Positions 34,509-46,129 of a stretch of DNA of 64,000 nucleotides are shown piece after piece. The stretch's first letter is position 1; every line of letters starts with the position of its first letter. The translations under genes were made by a program, and so were the position numbers. The notes beneath the pieces were generated by a model, which worked only from the letters and a program-made list of their open reading frames with translations, did not search any database and was not told the DNA's origin. The DNA comes from Lentinus brumalis. Taxonomy: Eukaryota > Basidiomycota > Agaricomycetes > Polyporales > Polyporaceae. The stretch lies in NCBI GenBank assembly GCA_001792895.1, contig MARA01000043.1, positions 124,001 through 188,000 on the forward strand, written 5' to 3'.

Positions 34509-36059
34509 ATGCCTTCCACCGTAACTCTCAATCTGGACGTACTCCGCCAGATTGTATGGTCGTCAGACCGGCAAACATGCGCTGCACTCATTCTGTCGTG
34601 CCGATTCTTCTACGAGGAAGCAGCCAAGCGTATCCTGAACGATCCTGTAGACCTAACCCGCCCTCGAGACGTCGACAACTTCGTACGTTTCCTCGGGTCT
34701 CAGCCCCAGGCGCGTGCTCGATACGTACGAGAGCTTCGCATCGGCGTTTCATGGCTCTCGCTCCAGGATATGCACGCCCTCGAGGGCCCTATCTCTCACA
34801 TGGACCGGCTTGAAAGTCTTGTTTTAGACGAAGGGGAAGACTTCTTGGTGCTCTGCCCGTTATTGGGCGAGTTCCTCACTGGCCTCACCTCGCTCCGACG
34901 ACTGCGAGTATATTCTGCCGGTGAGCTCACCGGCAAATTCCTCAAAGCGCTCAAGTCGGACCTGATCTCGATAACGCTCGACTGGATGTATTGCGACGAC
35001 AGCTGGTTCATCGAACGTGGCATGACGGCCGAAGTCTGGGTGTCCTTCCACCCGGTTCCCCTTCTCGCGAAGTGGCACGCGACGCTCGAGGAGCTCAACT
35101 GCGAGAACTGGCACAACGCCTCCGAGCTCCCCGTCTTCACCGACATTTACCCCAACATGCGCCGTCTCACCATCGACTTCGATAAGCTCCCTCTCGTGGC
35201 GCCGTACATACGCGCATACCCCAACCTCGCTCGCATTTCCGTCCAGACGTACCACGACGATGACATCAAGTCTCCGGAGGACGCGGAACTCATGCGTCAA
35301 CACCGCGCGCTCAACATCGCCAGCCAGGAGGCTGTGGGCGGTCCCGGGACCTGGCGGAATCTCGGAGAATACGTCGGATGCCTTGCAGACCTCTACCTCC
35401 TCGGCCTCACCTGTCATATCTCGCGTATAGCTCTCACCACGCAGATCACCGATGACCACCTCGAGCCTCTCTCCACGGTCCTGGCCTATGCCCAGCCCAC
35501 ACATCTCAAACTAGAAGGCGACGTTTCTCTGCTCGGACATCCTACTCACAGTCTTCCCGCCATCTTCCGTGGGCCAGCTTCGTCTCGACTGGGGAGCCTT
35601 GTTCTCAGAGTTGACCTCAAAACGAATGAGACATCGCTGGATGTGGGTGCGGCACTGGTAAGCAGACGCGATACGACACTTCACCAGTACCTGACTGAAA
35701 TGTTCCAAATTGCGCATGCATAGAATGCCCTCGCCTCCGCTCTGGCACAGCTGCACCTGCGCCGACTTCGCCTTCGTGTCTCCGAGCACAACCCACGCCC
35801 CAGACCGCGCTTGCCTGCCTACTTCTTGGCGCACGACAGCGAGCTGGAAACCGCGCAGGCTCCTCGCACCCGTGCGAATGTGAGGGACATCCTCCAGGAC
35901 CTGGACATCGACGCGTTTATGGTTGGTATTCCGTCGCTCACGGACGCCATTGTCGAGTTCAGGTCCCCTCGCAGGAGCGCTGACCGGCAAAGGACGATAG
36001 TTCCGGAGCATGCGGATCTTCCGGGGGCGCACGATCCTCATATGTACGAGATCGTGTGA
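34509..36059 (+). CDS. F-box-like/LRR protein A of the inverted pair
   Basis: Exons 34509-35657 and 35724-36059 give 494 residues. F-box-like start LNLDVLRQIVWSSDRQTCA with SCRFFYEEAAKRIL; LRR landmarks FHPVPLLAKWHATLEEL, YPNMRRLTIDFDKLPLVAPY, DLYLLGLTCHISRI; last exon DIDAFMVGIPSLTDAIVEF and IVPEHADLPG. Exon 1 is 1149 nt, the same length as exon 1 of gene B at 55422-57003, and the two proteins are alike throughout; B differs by a longer hydrophilic insert in exon 2. It faces HeLo-pseudokinase A tail to tail, 0.8 kb away. Probable SCF substrate receptor by family; a functional link with its neighbour is only suggested by the conserved pairing. Confidence 0.88.
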
Positions 36060-36836
36060 ACCTGTGCGCTGGCTGCTTGCTTTCTTGTGGACCTCGCTGT
36101 GAAGAACTGAACATGTAAGCCTCGAGACTATACATCTGCTGCTTGGAGCTGACTTGAACGAAGCTTCGGCGGCGGCGGCGACGCGTGTGGTCACGCGTGA
36201 TGGGACGCGTCGGTCACATTCTCGCCGTCCCGGCCTGAGTGGGAAGCCTGTGGCCTCGTCACCTCCGTCACCTCTCCGCGACGTGCGGTTCCTGAGCCTG
36301 GAGCAGAGTTCTGAATCAAGAGAGCCACGCCGTGGCTCTGTCCACTCGACGACCTGACTGTCCTACGGCCCCTACAACGCGTCGACAGGCCGACCTATAA
36401 GTACCTCCCGACAAATCCACATCGACGCATCTATGCATACCCTCACGCATGCCCGATACATGCGACGGAGCGGGATCGAGCCTAAGGGATGACGCTTCCG
36501 TGGCCTCCTTTGGATGCTCTTCGAGTTCGGTATGTCAGTCTCGGGGCACTCATATCGCCCGATGAGCGGCCTCGGGTCACAGTAAGTACTCCTTCTCGTA
36601 CAACAGCTCCCTGTTGGTATAGAAAGGGACGAGCGGAGACGCGGTCAGGGGTCATGTAACGAATCTCATGTAAGTTGTTCGCGTAGACATAATATATATG
36701 CAGTCCTGCTTCGAACCCGACACTGTCGTGATAGGAAAACATACAGAAGACGATGATAAGTCCAAGATATTGCCGGGCCCAGGGCTACAGATACAAATGG
36801 GAGGGAGGCGAAGGAAGTATGATGGGACAAGCGGAC
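36060..36836. other. Convergent intergenic region A
   Basis: Holds the triple ACGCGT array near its left side (36,181-36,210). Upstream of it CTGCTTGGAGCTGACTTG matches the inverted copy near 55,313. A GGCGGCGGCGGCG run precedes the array. No gene seen. Confidence 0.55.
36181..36210. promoter_or_regulatory. Three ACGCGT boxes with exact 12-bp spacing
   Basis: ACGCGT occurs at 36,181, 36,193 and 36,205. In yeasts this hexamer is the MluI cell-cycle box bound by MBF. The same three boxes with the same spacing occur at 55,270, 55,282 and 55,294 in the inverted copy, while sequence between boxes differs, which suggests the boxes themselves are kept. Both lie between the 3' ends of the two genes, an unusual place for a promoter element. 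Confidence 0.6.
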
Positions 36837-39800
36837 TCAAGAGCCGTACCATAGAGCGTGTAGGGCCCGTTCGTCGCCCCAGTATATAGAGACGTAGTGG
36901 CCCGGACGTGGAGATATGAAAGAACGTCCGAAGAGCACATCCCTCGTCAACCATTGCATCCAGCTTTCGTCTGCCGGTCCCTGCTCTGGGTCATCGTGTC
37001 CCAGTGGTCCGCATGGGTGACAAGGGTGCGAAATCCTCCCCGCTGTGCGGCCTTCCCCCGAGACCGAGCCTTCGACGTCCTCGGAGTGGTGCGCGGCATT
37101 CGCGTCCTCGATCGCGCCCCATTCCACTGCTGCTGCTCCCAGGCCGGGTTCCGCCTTCGGTCGCTTCGCCGGTCGAGTGTCCTCTGACTCACTTGGCCGC
37201 TTTGCCCGTGTGTGCTCTTCCTGCGATGGGAGGAAGGAGTCTGTACCCCCTGACTCGTCGCCAGCATCGATATCGTCGTGCTCCACGTCGGCCATCGAAG
37301 CGTCTTCGCCGTCCGAGGCGTCTCCGTCGTCTGAAGCGTCTCCGTCATCGGAATCGTCCTCGGACTCTTCGTCCATGTCCATGTCCACGTCTGAGTCCGT
37401 GTCCGTGTCCGTGTCCGAAAGCTCCTGTATCCGACCCTCCGCACCAGCAAGTTCATGCATTTCCCGCAAGACGAGACATTCATCCTTCGTGAGCGAGTAG
37501 TAATTGACTTCCACCCTGATGCAGGCATGTAGTCAGCGACGTCACTTTACTGGAGTACTCGGATGAGACACATACATGACTTCGATCTTGAACGTCCAGG
37601 GACCAAGCAGCTGAACCCACGTATACGTGCAGTCCTCTTGAGAGATCCCGGTGAAGGCGATGCAATGTTTTGAAGGATTGCCAGCACCTCGGTGTGCTTC
37701 GGAGGAGTCACGCATGTTGCATTGGTCATCCGAATCAGTTGACCAGAAACCCCAAGGCCAGTCTAGAGTCGGATCGAGGCTGCCGTTAGCGTACTCATGG
37801 ACCCGTTCGTAGAAATACAGCTGTGAAGGGAGCTGTCGCCCTGCACTGTTCCCCGACATATTGACGAGCGAAGTACGAGTGTAGAAGGTGAGGTCACTCG
37901 CTGCGGGTGCGGGATGCCCTCATCTTAGCGAGGCTGGCTGCATACGACGATGTAATGACTCACAGACAGCCAGATCTTCGAGAATGTTGGACCAGTCACG
38001 GCGTCGACGGGCCTCGTCTATCAACCAGAATTGATAGTTGCTGGGAGTCTCCACGTAGGTCCGCGTACAGAGGGTCAAGCCATAGGCCAGATCGGTTACT
38101 GTGTATCTAGAGATGAACATCGCAAGACTATGAGCATCCGTCACTGCACAGGCAGGGGCACGATACGGATAGCCGGCTTACCTCCTCCATGGTTGTTCTT
38201 TAGTAGAACCTCCCGTCACAAACTCACTTTTATTGACGACTGAGTGTACGACGGTGGCTGACAACGAGGTCTCGTCCTCACTGTCGACGACGTTCGGTGG
38301 CAGGTATCTGACACGTAGCCCGAACAGAAAACCGTTCAGGTCCGGTAGTACCTCCTTTCTTGAAAGCGAGAATACTTCCCCTGGCGCCGGTATACGAAGA
38401 GAGGACCAGAACACGCCGTCGACGGTCGGCATGAACCCGCTGGCTGCTATGACATTGAAGTCGTGCCATAGTCTCTGCAGGTAGTCGTAGCGATCCATCG
38501 GCACATTGGACTCGAAGTCGAATGCTGATATAGGTGTGCGAGACTTAGCAGACAGTATAGCGTCGTGAGAGGGTCCTCACATTTCACAAGGTCGCGCGTA
38601 CTCGTCGAAAGCTCGAAAAGCAGCGTCTGTCAAGACCTTTGTCAGCACTGCAATTTTGGGCCGTCATGGAAAAGTAGTACTTCTCCGCTGAAGATGCAAG
38701 TGGGCAGTTTGTTATTTTGAATGCATGAAGGGTCAAGGAGGATCCGCCCATCTTCGCTCACGACAAGTCCTTCTTTGGACAGCAGGGACTCCATCTGCAG
38801 ATGTAATCAGCGGACTGGGGCCCGGATGTGTCCCGGGTCCCTTACCCTATCATCAAGGGGCCAACAGAAGTTATCGCGCTGGGTCGCCAGATATGCGAGT
38901 CCCGCCTATAGCAGTTGGTAAGCAGCGGTACGCACCGACGCTGTCACGTAGCTCACATGTGTTTCTTTTGCCTACCTTCGAGCATGAGTTGGGGTTCAAG
39001 GGACTAATCACGATGAAATACGCACAACTTTCAGTATCCATTGCAGTTTGTCAGGACCATGTACCGTGTTGATCACCGCGTTGAACGACCGGGTATCTGG
39101 TCGAAGCACATCAGTGCGAGATGACATATGATATTCGAGGCAACATACAGAACCCATCGACGATGAATGCGGTGCCTGCGTCAGGCTTGGAATATCCGAT
39201 AACCTGCACGACGTTGGGATGCCTGTTCAAATGCGTCCTTTCAGGCCGCTCCTCTGAGAGGTAAACCGCACGTACCAGATCGACTTCGCAGCCTCTACCG
39301 CCTCGCGGAATTTGTCGTCCGGACGCGAGTAATTGCGCAGGACTACGAGTCTTCCGGTGTCACAGAGCCTTGCCTTGTAGCGCGGTTCGGAAGGATACAG
39401 GGCATCCTCAGGATCGATGACCCCCAGCAAGTCTATGTCCGCCTTGCTGAACAGTCGCAACTGCAGATGGGTAAGTCAGTAAGTCAGCTAGATCACGCAG
39501 AAGCACACAGAAATCATGCGCACCGCGCCGTCATACGGACTGCTGATTGTAACCTGTTGGAGAAGTGTGACGAGACGTGCATCGGTCTCGCGCGCGTAGC
39601 GAAGCAGGTCCGAGTCGACGCGCGCTGTATCGTCGAAGCGTTGTACCAGAGCTGTCTGGGTACGTCTGACGCTGCCTAGTTGGTACTCGGTACGTATAGA
39701 GCCCAGAAGCTGATGAGCAAGGATAAATAATCACTGCCGGAGACCGTCAATAAGTGAGCGAACTCGCATGAAAGGTTTCGACGGCTCGATCGAACTCCCT

Positions 39801-40289
39801 CCTCAGCTCGTCAAGTTCGGTTTTGCGTTTGCTTGAATGCATGATTGAACCAAAGATGCGCCGTATTCCGTGTTTCTTCCTGGTCCGTAATATGACTGCC
39901 TCAATTCTCTGGAGAATACTGCCACGATGCGTCAGGAGGGCAGGGCACACGTGCGATCTTCCATCAAACCACTCACATCAATAAACTATCAAGGCGTTCA
40001 CCGAAATCGGCGATGTCTATCGAGCCTTCAAGCGAGCTTAAGGTGTCGTATATGCCTTGCGTAGTCCCAGCAGCGTACTCGGCCAGCGAGCGCCTGTCGT
40101 CCTCCGTATCTTTGATCTCCTGCGAGCCAGAAGATGATTGGAGACAGCACACCGTGCAGCAAGCGGGAGACATACCTTAGCCATTTCAGCTAGCCGAAGG
40201 GATATCTTGACCACATTGGTGAGTCCTGGAACGGGGAGAGCTTCGGTTGCTGCCTCCGCAAGGCGAAGCGCACGTATCAGGACGTCCAT
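36837..40289 (-). CDS. HeLo/MLKL-NTD-like pseudokinase protein A
   Basis: Multi-exon paralogue of B and C. Exon 1 (40176-40289, 114 nt) encodes LAEAATEALPVPGLTNVV and LRLAEMAK, nearly identical to B. Then RRSLAEYAAGTTQGIYDTL and ELDELRREFDRAVETFH complete the helical bundle. Kinase-like part: RYKARLCDTGRLVVLRNY, HPNVVQVIGYSKP, FIVDGF; beta-3 Lys is Arg. The activation region reads GRILLDPS, so DFG is DPS. The C-terminal domain has WPWGFWSTDSDDQC and YTWVQLLGPWTFKI, then SLTKDECLVLREMHEL. The protein ends with a long acidic Asp/Ser-repeat tail (DTDTDTDSDVDMDMDEE) and a basic RPAKRPKAEP, which looks like a nuclear localisation signal. The exact 3' end is uncertain; stop at 36,837 assumes no intron in the tail. 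Middle exons (37.9-39.1 kb) were not all fixed. A GC-AG intron is at 39,710-39,767. Confidence 0.75.
39710..39767 (-). other. GC-AG intron in HeLo-pseudokinase A
   Basis: Donor TTTCAT|GCGAGT, acceptor CATCAG|CTTCTG. At the same place B has TTCTAC|GTGAGC and C has TTCAAC|GTAAGC, all in phase 0. Any nearer GT would break the frame. Confidence 0.6.
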
Positions 40290-40983
40290 GGTGTTCAAGT
40301 TGGGATTGCAACTTCGCAAGTCCTCGGTCAGCACCTCCAGTAAGGTTCCACTCCAACAGATCGCCACACCAGCACTCACCAGAGACCAGCTTTAGTAGCG
40401 TGAAGCTGGCGGCGGAGAAGTCAGTCTTGGGGGATCTGAGACACCCGAGAGCGCCGCGACCTTTTAACACTGCTGCCAGTGCCGCCGGGTGTGGTCGTGT
40501 CGGGAACGAAGTAGACACCCGCTAACCAATGCTACGCGGTAGGCTCACAGAGATGAGTCGGCCGTTGTGCCAGGAAGAGGGAGTTGGACATACCGGATGC
40601 GAGCGAGGCGCGCCGCCTGTCAATGTCGTCAGAGAACAAGGCTATGCGCGGCTAACTCACTGTTGCGGACTGGTGATGAGGCAGGGCCGTGTCGAGCTTG
40701 TCACGGCCACGCGGAACGTCTGCAGCACGTAACCGACGAAAAGACTTCATGGAACAATGCACGCACCGCAGATCATCATGCGTGGGGAGGCTAACTGATG
40801 CACGCACGAGCCGGTTGCGAGGGATGGCGCACCGGTCACGTCCTTGGGCGACGATGGAAACCTACAACTGGTATACACGTACACGGATGTGACTGCGACG
40901 ACAGAGCATGAGAGAATACAGACAGCAACAAGGAAAGAACAAGAGAGAAACGACTACCCTACCCGACCTGACACCCGCGCTCA
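40290..40983. other. Intergenic between pseudokinase A and SMC1
   Basis: Upstream side of pseudokinase A and 3' flank of SMC1. Short overlapping frames; no gene called. Confidence 0.5.
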
Positions 40984-43900
40984 TCAGTCGTCGTACTGTG
41001 TCAACTGTGACGGCAACGCTGTCAGATATCTACAACGCAGAGCAAATGTAGTTAGATACTCACGTCGAGTGTCAATGTACGCGAGCTATTCACGTCCTGA
41101 TCACGGTAGATGCCCACGAGAGAGTTACTGCGCTCGTACAAGGAGCCCTTCAGACTGATGACGATGAACTGGAAGGTCTCCGACGAATGAGTCCGGATGT
41201 AGTTAGCAATCTTCGCTACGTTCGTGTTGTCCAGCGCAGCGTCGACCTCGTCCAGGACGAAGAACGGGGAAGGTTGATAGCTAAAAGCACGGTCAACTTG
41301 ATCTCTACTTTCAGGACAAGGATGTGGCACGTACCTGTGGATAGCGAAGAGGAGCGCTAGAGCGGCGATCGTTTTCTCACCACCGGACAGCTGCTCCATG
41401 TCACGGAACCGTTTCATAGGCGGCATCGCATGGTACTTGATACCGGCTGTGTACGGTTCCTCGCTGTCTTCCAGGGTCAGGTACGCGACACCTCCTGCAG
41501 GTGCCATCTTGCCCTTCGTGAGGTCCTTGTATACCTGATCGATGCGCTCCGAGATATGGTTGTACGCCTTGTTGAACAGCTCGCACCTGGAAGAAACGTC
41601 AACGCTTGACATTTTCGAAGTACTGGAGTCACGTACCGCTTCTTCTTCAGTTCGTTGAACTGTTCCCGTGCTGTCTTTGAGTCCTTCCGGGCCTTATCAG
41701 CCTCCTTCTCGGTCTCGACCAGTTTCGCCTCGACGTCATCGAGCCTGCACACAATGATTCAGTGACTCGGTATGGCATACACGAGTCATCACCCACCTAT
41801 CCAGGGCTTTCATGTTGGGCGCCAACCGCTCAATCTCAGCGTTCGCCTTGGCAATGGCCTCGTCCAACTCTTTAATAGTCTCTGCAGGGTCCTCCTGCTC
41901 ATCGATCGTCAGTGACACTGCGCGGCAACGGTACAGGCTTCGGACGTACATCGGGGTCCACCTCACCAAGGGCCTCGAAGTCCACTTCGATCCCGTAGTC
42001 AGGAACACGCTTGACGCGCTGAGTGCCCTCTTCATCGTCGTCAACGTCCATAGCCACCTCATCACGGAGGTTCTGTACGATGCCTGTGTGAGTTGATATC
42101 CAAGACGAGAAATCTCTGGCACTCGCCTCTTCCATAGGGACATTCTTGAGGTTCCCTGCCACCAGCGGCAGCGCGATCTCGTCCAGCCTGCACTTCCGAT
42201 ATATCGAAGACCGCTCCAGACCAAGCTTCTCAATCTCGTCGTTCTGGGCACTTGTTGTCAGAAAGGAGACACTCCGATGTTTCGTATATACTCACGTGCG
42301 TGGCGATCTCCTTCAGTGCTTGGTCGAGCACCTTGCTCGCCTTGCTCGTCGTCTTCTTCACCTCTTCCACCTTCTTTGTCTTCTCCTCAAGCTCGTCATT
42401 CAGCTCCTTGAGCTCCTGTTGAAGCTCCTTGATGGCCGCCTCTGATTCCTCGATGTCTTCTTGCGCAGCGACGCGCTCTGCCTCGAGGCGCTCGAGGTTC
42501 GCGGTCTCCGTGCTGATGATTTCGCGGTACGTCGTGAGGCGCTCTGTAGTCATCTGGATTTGCTCCTGGAGGAATTGAGACCTGCGCAGCCCGGCGGTGA
42601 GCAGACGAAACCCCGAACCAGCTTAGGAGGAGACATACGCATGCGTGAGACGGGCGATCTGGGTGTCAAACTGGAGGCGAGCCTCGCTCTCCGCTTGTGC
42701 AAGCTTCAGCTGACGCTCTTCGTACTCGCGAATATTCTCCACCCCGATTTGCTCGCAGAAGTCGGCGAAGATGTCGTCCTCGGCAGCGTTGATGACAGCC
42801 GTCAGCGCATCAACCTTCTCCTTCACCTTGTTGTACGCCGATTGCGCCTATTTGACGACGAACCCCAGGTCAGTATACGTATGCTCCTTAGTACAGGCAC
42901 CACGACGTACCTTGCGGAGCTCAGGCTGAAGTTGCTTGATCTCCTTGTCAGTGTGCTTGAGCTCGCTCTTGATACCCTCGAGCTTTGCCTTGCACGCGTT
43001 CTGACAAGAAAAGAGTCGTGTGAGAAATGGCATCATTCACAACAGCAAGCCTCTGCTCCATACCAGATCATCGCGCGCAACAGAGAGGGAAGACTCCAGG
43101 CGACTAATCTCCGCGATCAACACTTCGCTTTCCTTTCCACGAGGCTTGGATTTGTTGAGCTCCAGGAGTTGCGCCATCAGGTTGTCCCGCATGCGATGCA
43201 GACCTACGGGAGAGGATGAGTTTCGAGGACGAATCTTGCATAATTTGCCTACCTTGAACGTCCTTCTCCTCCCACTTCTTGCCACCGGTCGAAGAGCTCT
43301 TACCACCAGTAATCAAACCGCTCTTGTGGATGATCGTACCCTCGAGGGTGACGGCTGGAGATGACGTCAACATCCGCTCTTTCGCATCGCGTATAAGGAC
43401 TCACCTTTGACCTCCTGGCCCTTCTCGTAGCACACGTACTTCGCGACCTCCATGGAGTCACAGACCAACGCATTCCCGCAGGCATGATGCATCGCGCGTT
43501 CGACGGCTGGGTCATAGGTGATAACATCAACCGCCAAGCGTGCACCCTTCGCGAAGGCACGGAACTTGTCGTTCACAGGCTTGACCTGGATCGTGTCGAG
43601 CGGGATGAACGTCGCCTGACCCGCACGCTGGTTGCGCATGTACTCGATGCAGTCAATCGCTGTCTTCTCTTCGTCAACGACGATCGCGTCGATGTTGCGC
43701 CCAAGAACGACTGCCACAGCCGTCTCGTACTTGCGCTGCGTCGGCTTGCACAGGTCGACGACGCGGCCACGCACACCGGGGAAGATGCGCTGCAGGTTCG
43801 AGAGCGTCTCCTTGAGACGAGCTTCCCGTTGCGACTCCTGCTGGTCGACGCCAGCCTGGGTAAGCTGTTCGTAGATGTTGACCAGCTTCTCGTTGGTCTC

Positions 43901-45778
43901 CTTCTCGAGCGTCCTGCGGGCCCCGGTCAGAGACCAGACATCGTGCCATGATTTAAAAGACTCACTCAATGCGCTTCTTCTCTGACTGCTGATTCTCGTA
44001 CTCCTGCTTCACCTTCGCGAGGTCGCCCGACAGCTCCTTTACTTTATCTTCCAACTACGTGGGAGACGTTCAGCACATAGATGATGGCGCACAGAAGGAT
44101 ACGCACGTCCGACTTCTTCTGCTCCTGCGTGTGCCGCTCCTCCTCGAGCTTCTCGCGCTTTTGCGTGAACTGCTCCAGCTTGTCCTTCAGCTGGGCCAGC
44201 GTCCGTCCGGCAGTCTTCTCATCTCGCGCGAGGGTCTCCAGGGACTGACGCTCGTCCACTGCCAGGACGCTCGCTGCCGCCTTCCTGTGCCGGCGTCAGC
44301 CAAGGGTTACGTGCGGTAATGGACAGCACCTACAGTCGTCTGTACTCTTCCAAAGATTCTTCACTTAGAGATAAGTTACGTTGTGCGGCCTTGCGCTGCG
44401 CCTCTGTGGACGGTGTCAGTCGTCGTCAACGGAGCGCAGAGACCGACGTACCCTGTGCAGCGTTCGCCGCCTTCTTCACTGTGTCAAGATCCTTCAGCAG
44501 CGCCGCGAGCTCGCGCTTCTGCTGTTCCTCGGTCTGCTTCAACTTCTCGAGCTCTTGCTGCGCCTTGTCCCGCTTCCGCTCCGAGTGCTTGAGCTGCGCC
44601 TCAATGCGTACCAAGTCCGGCCGCTACAGAACCACCGGTGAGCTGCGCACATGGTGCCAGGCTGTCCAACGCACCTTGGTCTCCAGAGCCTTCTCCGCCT
44701 TCTTGATCCTCTTCTCCTTCTGCATGACGCTCCCCCGCGCCTTCGCTTGCTCTGCACGCGCCTCCTCGAGGGCCTTCTCGTGCTTGCGCTGCTCCTGGCG
44801 CAGCCCAGCAAGCGTCTTGTTCTGCTCGCGTATTGCCTTCGCGTGCTCCTCAAGCGACTTCTGGATGTGGTACAGCTTGAAGAGTATGCGACGTAGCACA
44901 AGGTCGTCCTGCGACGCGTATTGAGAGCGTGAACTGTCTCGTATATGCGGACTGAACCTACCCGTTCGTCGATGAGCTTATCAAACCGCTCGGCCTCGCC
45001 CTTCTGCTCCTTGTACTGCTTGATCTCCCCAGCGATGCCGCGCCTCTTCGTGAAGTTGAACGTCGCGTTCTCCGTCGCGCGCTCAAGCGCCTCCTTCGCC
45101 TTCTCATATTCCCCAGCAAGCTCGAGGGAGCCGGAGATCTGGTCTATGAGACGCGAGAGCTCCTTCGGGGACTGCTGCGCGACAGCCTCGACGTCGCCCT
45201 GGAAGACGAGGAAGTTCTTGGCCTTGACGAGGATGTTGTGGCTGACGAGCGCGGCGTTGTACGCGATCATTGTTACCACTTTGCCGTCGATCTTGTACTC
45301 GGATTGTCCGGCCGTCGACACCCTGTGAATGGGTGGGTTAGCCGTCGAGCCTCGCGAAACGAACGCGGTTTGCCCGACTTCAAGGCGTCGGATCAGATAG
45401 TTCTGCGACTCACGTTCTCTGAAATCTCCACTCCTTCTTGGCGGCATCTTCATAGACCGCAAGCACCCACGCCTTCTTCGCCGTCCCCTCTCCCTCCTCA
45501 GCCTCGTCCTCGGCCTCCTCGTCCTCGGGCTGCGCCTGCCCTCCATCCTCGCCATCCGGATTTCGCGCCAGCCGCCGCCCTCGGTAAACGAGGTCCTTCA
45601 GCTGGCTCGACCGCAGCTGCGCCGACCTGATCCCGAGCACGAACGAGATGGCGTCCATGAGGTTCGACTTGCCCGCGCCATTTGGGCCGATGACGGACGT
45701 GAAGTTGCGGAAGGGGCCTATAATTTGGTGTCCGCGATACGACTTGAAGTCGCAGACCTCGATGCGAATGAGCGGCAT
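40984..45778 (-). CDS. SMC1: Cohesin subunit SMC1
   Basis: ATPase subunit of cohesin, which pairs with SMC3 and holds sister chromatids together in the nucleus. Twenty exons all join in phase to 1246 residues, normal for the family. Walker A is GPNGAGKS at residues 31-38. Coiled coils flank the hinge (about 530-720; [31 protein letters not shown]). The signature LSGGEKT is near 1150 and Walker [13 protein letters not shown] near 1173. Exon limits, 5' to 3': 45778-45414, 45322-44962, 44908-44675, 44623-44452, 44403-44334, 44284-44107, 44054-43966, 43913-43405, 43354-43253, 43203-43064, 43000-42911, 42847-42639, 42581-42296, 42243-42127, 42072-41950, 41894-41797, 41744-41637, 41586-41335, 41280-41064, 41004-40984. 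The last exon is 21 nt (LTQYDD and stop), matching the conserved end of SMC1. An acidic insert of about 30 residues follows the Walker A region (from residue 73). Single copy here. Confidence 0.95.
42073..42126 (-). other. GC-AG intron in SMC1
   Basis: GAAGAG|GCGAGT ... GTACAG|AACCTC, 54 bp, phase 0. It contains no in-frame stop, so it could also be translated as 18 extra residues. Removal joins NVPMEE to [11 protein letters not shown], which looks like continuous SMC1 coiled-coil sequence, so splicing is preferred. Confidence 0.55.
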
Positions 45779-46129
45779 CGCGGCGACGTCTGGGCGACGA
45801 GGAGATGGTGGTGGCTGAGGAGAAGGATGTTCGTGGCGCCTAACACGTCGCGTCGCGTCTGTGGCTTCGGCGCCTACTGGTACTAACCTCGAGTAACCAC
45901 TCGCGAACTACAGGCTGATGATACTTTTAACCACAAGTACTAGTATCGATGACTGGATGACCAAATCTCTTCAACTCACAAGCCACTCCCCATCAAACGG
46001 CGCACGGCATCTAGCTCGCGAGTTCCAAGCCACAACTCATCACGGTTCTACCACGCTCGAAGTACAGACGTATTGGCTACAGGTCTTCGGGAGTCAATAT
46101 GATACAACTCACTTTCAGTTACGTCTGGT
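45779..46129. other. SMC1 promoter and BTB gene 3' flank
   Basis: A CGTCGCGTCGCGTC stretch near 45,846 is reminiscent of, but not identical to, cell-cycle boxes. No gene seen. Confidence 0.45.

Larger units (their letters stand above)
34270..40290. repeat. Arm 1 of an inverted two-gene duplication
   Basis: Contains F-box gene A (+) and HeLo-pseudokinase A (-), in the mirror order and orientation of arm 2 (51,739-57,260). Similarity is clear in the 5' flank of the F-box gene, the whole F-box gene, about 150 bp of the intergenic region around the ACGCGT array, and the coding exons of the pseudokinase gene. Confidence 0.75.

Noticed and set aside
36181..36210. Reading the ACGCGT array as a CRISPR-like or telomeric repeat
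   Set aside because: Only three 6-bp boxes with different spacers of 6 bp; a transcription-factor site cluster fits better.
37004..37500. Ser/Pro/Arg-rich plus-strand frames opposite the acidic tail of pseudokinase A
   Set aside because: Simple-sequence shadow of the repeated Asp/Ser codons on the minus strand.
42461..43219. 252-codon plus-strand frame inside SMC1
   Set aside because: Antisense to SMC1 coiled-coil exons and spanning several introns; leucine-rich only because of the sense coding bias.
44539..45555. 338-codon minus-strand frame in the SMC1 head region
   Set aside because: Reads through SMC1 introns; the part with SMC1 motifs is exon 2 and the rest is intron or a shifted frame.
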